A stretch of 33,292 nucleotides of DNA from assembly GCA_031551765.1 (NCBI GenBank), contig JAVBNC010000156.1, positions 1 through 33,292 on the forward strand. The letters run 5' to 3'. The notes beneath the pieces are model-generated. The model was not told the DNA's origin and ran no database searches. It was given only the letters and a program-made list of their open reading frames with translations. Positions 32,906 through 33,292 of the stretch are shown one piece after another. This DNA comes from JAVBNC01 sp031551765. Lineage in GTDB: Bacteria; Desulfobacterota; Desulfovibrionia; Desulfovibrionales; Desulfovibrionaceae. Position numbers and translations under genes: made by a program. Within the stretch, counting starts at the first letter, position 1; each line of letters starts with the position of its first letter.

Positions 32906-33206
32906 AAGGCAATTTTGTCGAAGCCAATAAAGAGTCGAAGCAGGGCGCTGCCCTGCACCCGCCAAGGGGCACGCCCCTTGGAACCCATTCAGGGTGACTA
33001 AGAAAATGGTGCAAATCCGCCGTTCTGTTGATTCGGGCCGTCCTGGCCCTCACCCCTTCGGGGCGCCGGGGAGGACCCCGGCGGGCAATTTCGCTATCCT
33101 GCGGAATTGTCGCGCCACGGCGCTCACATACTGGCGGCTGCTGATTTGATAGACTGAAAGAGGCAGTGCCCGTGATTGTACGGGGCCTTTTCATCAAAGA
33201 GAAACG
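32904..33206 (+). repeat. Structured 300-bp intergenic repeat, family 1, copy B
   Basis: The partner of copy A. Its first bases overlap the TGA stop codon of the RACo-like gene. Stems conserved with copy A include GCAGGGC/GCCCTGC (32940-32956), CCAAGGGG/CCCCTTGG (32962-32981, perfect here and imperfect in A) and CAATTTCGC/GCGGAATTG (33086-33109), where a C-to-T change relative to A keeps a G-U pair in RNA. It ends with the same TTCATCAAAGAGAAACG. Confidence 0.85.
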
Positions 33207-33262
33207 CCCCCATTACCCTGTCAAAGTTTTTAGGGGAAAGGGATGGGGGTCCGGGGGAAGGG

Positions 33263-33292
33263 AAAACCCCCTTTTTGCAAAAAGGGGGTTTT
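33263..33292. terminator. Perfect palindromic terminator at the window edge
   Basis: The last 30 bases are perfectly self-complementary (AAAACCCCCTTTTTG and its complement), with T-runs on both strands. It follows repeat B by 56 bp and may extend past the window. It would end transcription through the RACo-like gene and the repeat. Confidence 0.75.

Noticed and set aside
32862..33197. Minus-strand frame across repeat copy B
   Set aside because: The matching frame is not kept open to the same extent in copy A, and differences between the copies do not favour synonymous positions by eye; the element looks non-coding.

Overview
The window is GC-rich and densely coding, with genes that suggest a gut-type, strictly anaerobic, flagellated deltaproteobacterium, most likely Desulfovibrionaceae. 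The pointers are a giant fused 2-hydroxyacyl-CoA dehydratase activase, a RACo-like corrinoid-protein activator, FliM next to Fur, and an anaerobic (radical SAM) heme-degradation system. The taxon is inferred from gene content only. I saw no rRNA, tRNA, CRISPR array, transposase or phage gene.

Layout. 1-1370: a DsbA-like periplasmic thiol oxidoreductase and a small unknown protein, both minus strand. 1621-5868: a 1415-residue BadF/HgdC-type activase fusion. 5866-6189: two abutting inverted-repeat elements and a terminator. 6209-9853: a surface-polysaccharide module with a WbpP-like epimerase on the minus strand, and a GT4 glycosyltransferase and a polyprenyl-phosphate sugar transferase on the plus strand. 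10047-20809: a CecR-type TetR regulator, then an 11-gene, tightly packed heme operon: HutW-like radical SAM enzyme, TonB-dependent receptor, ECF transporter S, T and fused A components, HutX, a flavodoxin, an FMN split-barrel protein, ExbB, ExbD and TonB. 20910-22628: an ABC exporter with a divergent signature motif. 22834-28004: an M23 peptidase, a minus-strand pair (unknown protein and a four-rhodanese protein), a HAD phosphatase and an M20 peptidase. 28005-28305: intergenic repeat copy A. 28529-29521: a lone OppD/DppD-type ATPase. 29636-31100: fliM and fur on the minus strand. 31334-32905: the RACo-like protein. 32904-33206: intergenic repeat copy B, followed by a palindromic terminator at the window edge.

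How the genes work together. The heme operon is the centrepiece. Outer-membrane uptake would use the TonB-dependent receptor energised by ExbB-ExbD-TonB. The usual periplasmic binding protein and BtuCD-type permease (HutBCD) are absent, and a complete ECF transporter sits in their place, so heme or a derivative probably crosses the inner membrane by an ECF route. In the cytoplasm HutX would carry heme to the HutW-type enzyme for oxygen-independent ring opening, with the flavodoxin as a likely electron donor and the FMN split-barrel protein in a HutZ-like position. A Fur-box-like sequence lies just upstream of hutW.

The second notable theme is non-coding. Two different families of structured, dispersed intergenic repeats occur in the window. 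Several copies begin exactly at, or within a base or two of, the stop codon of the upstream gene.
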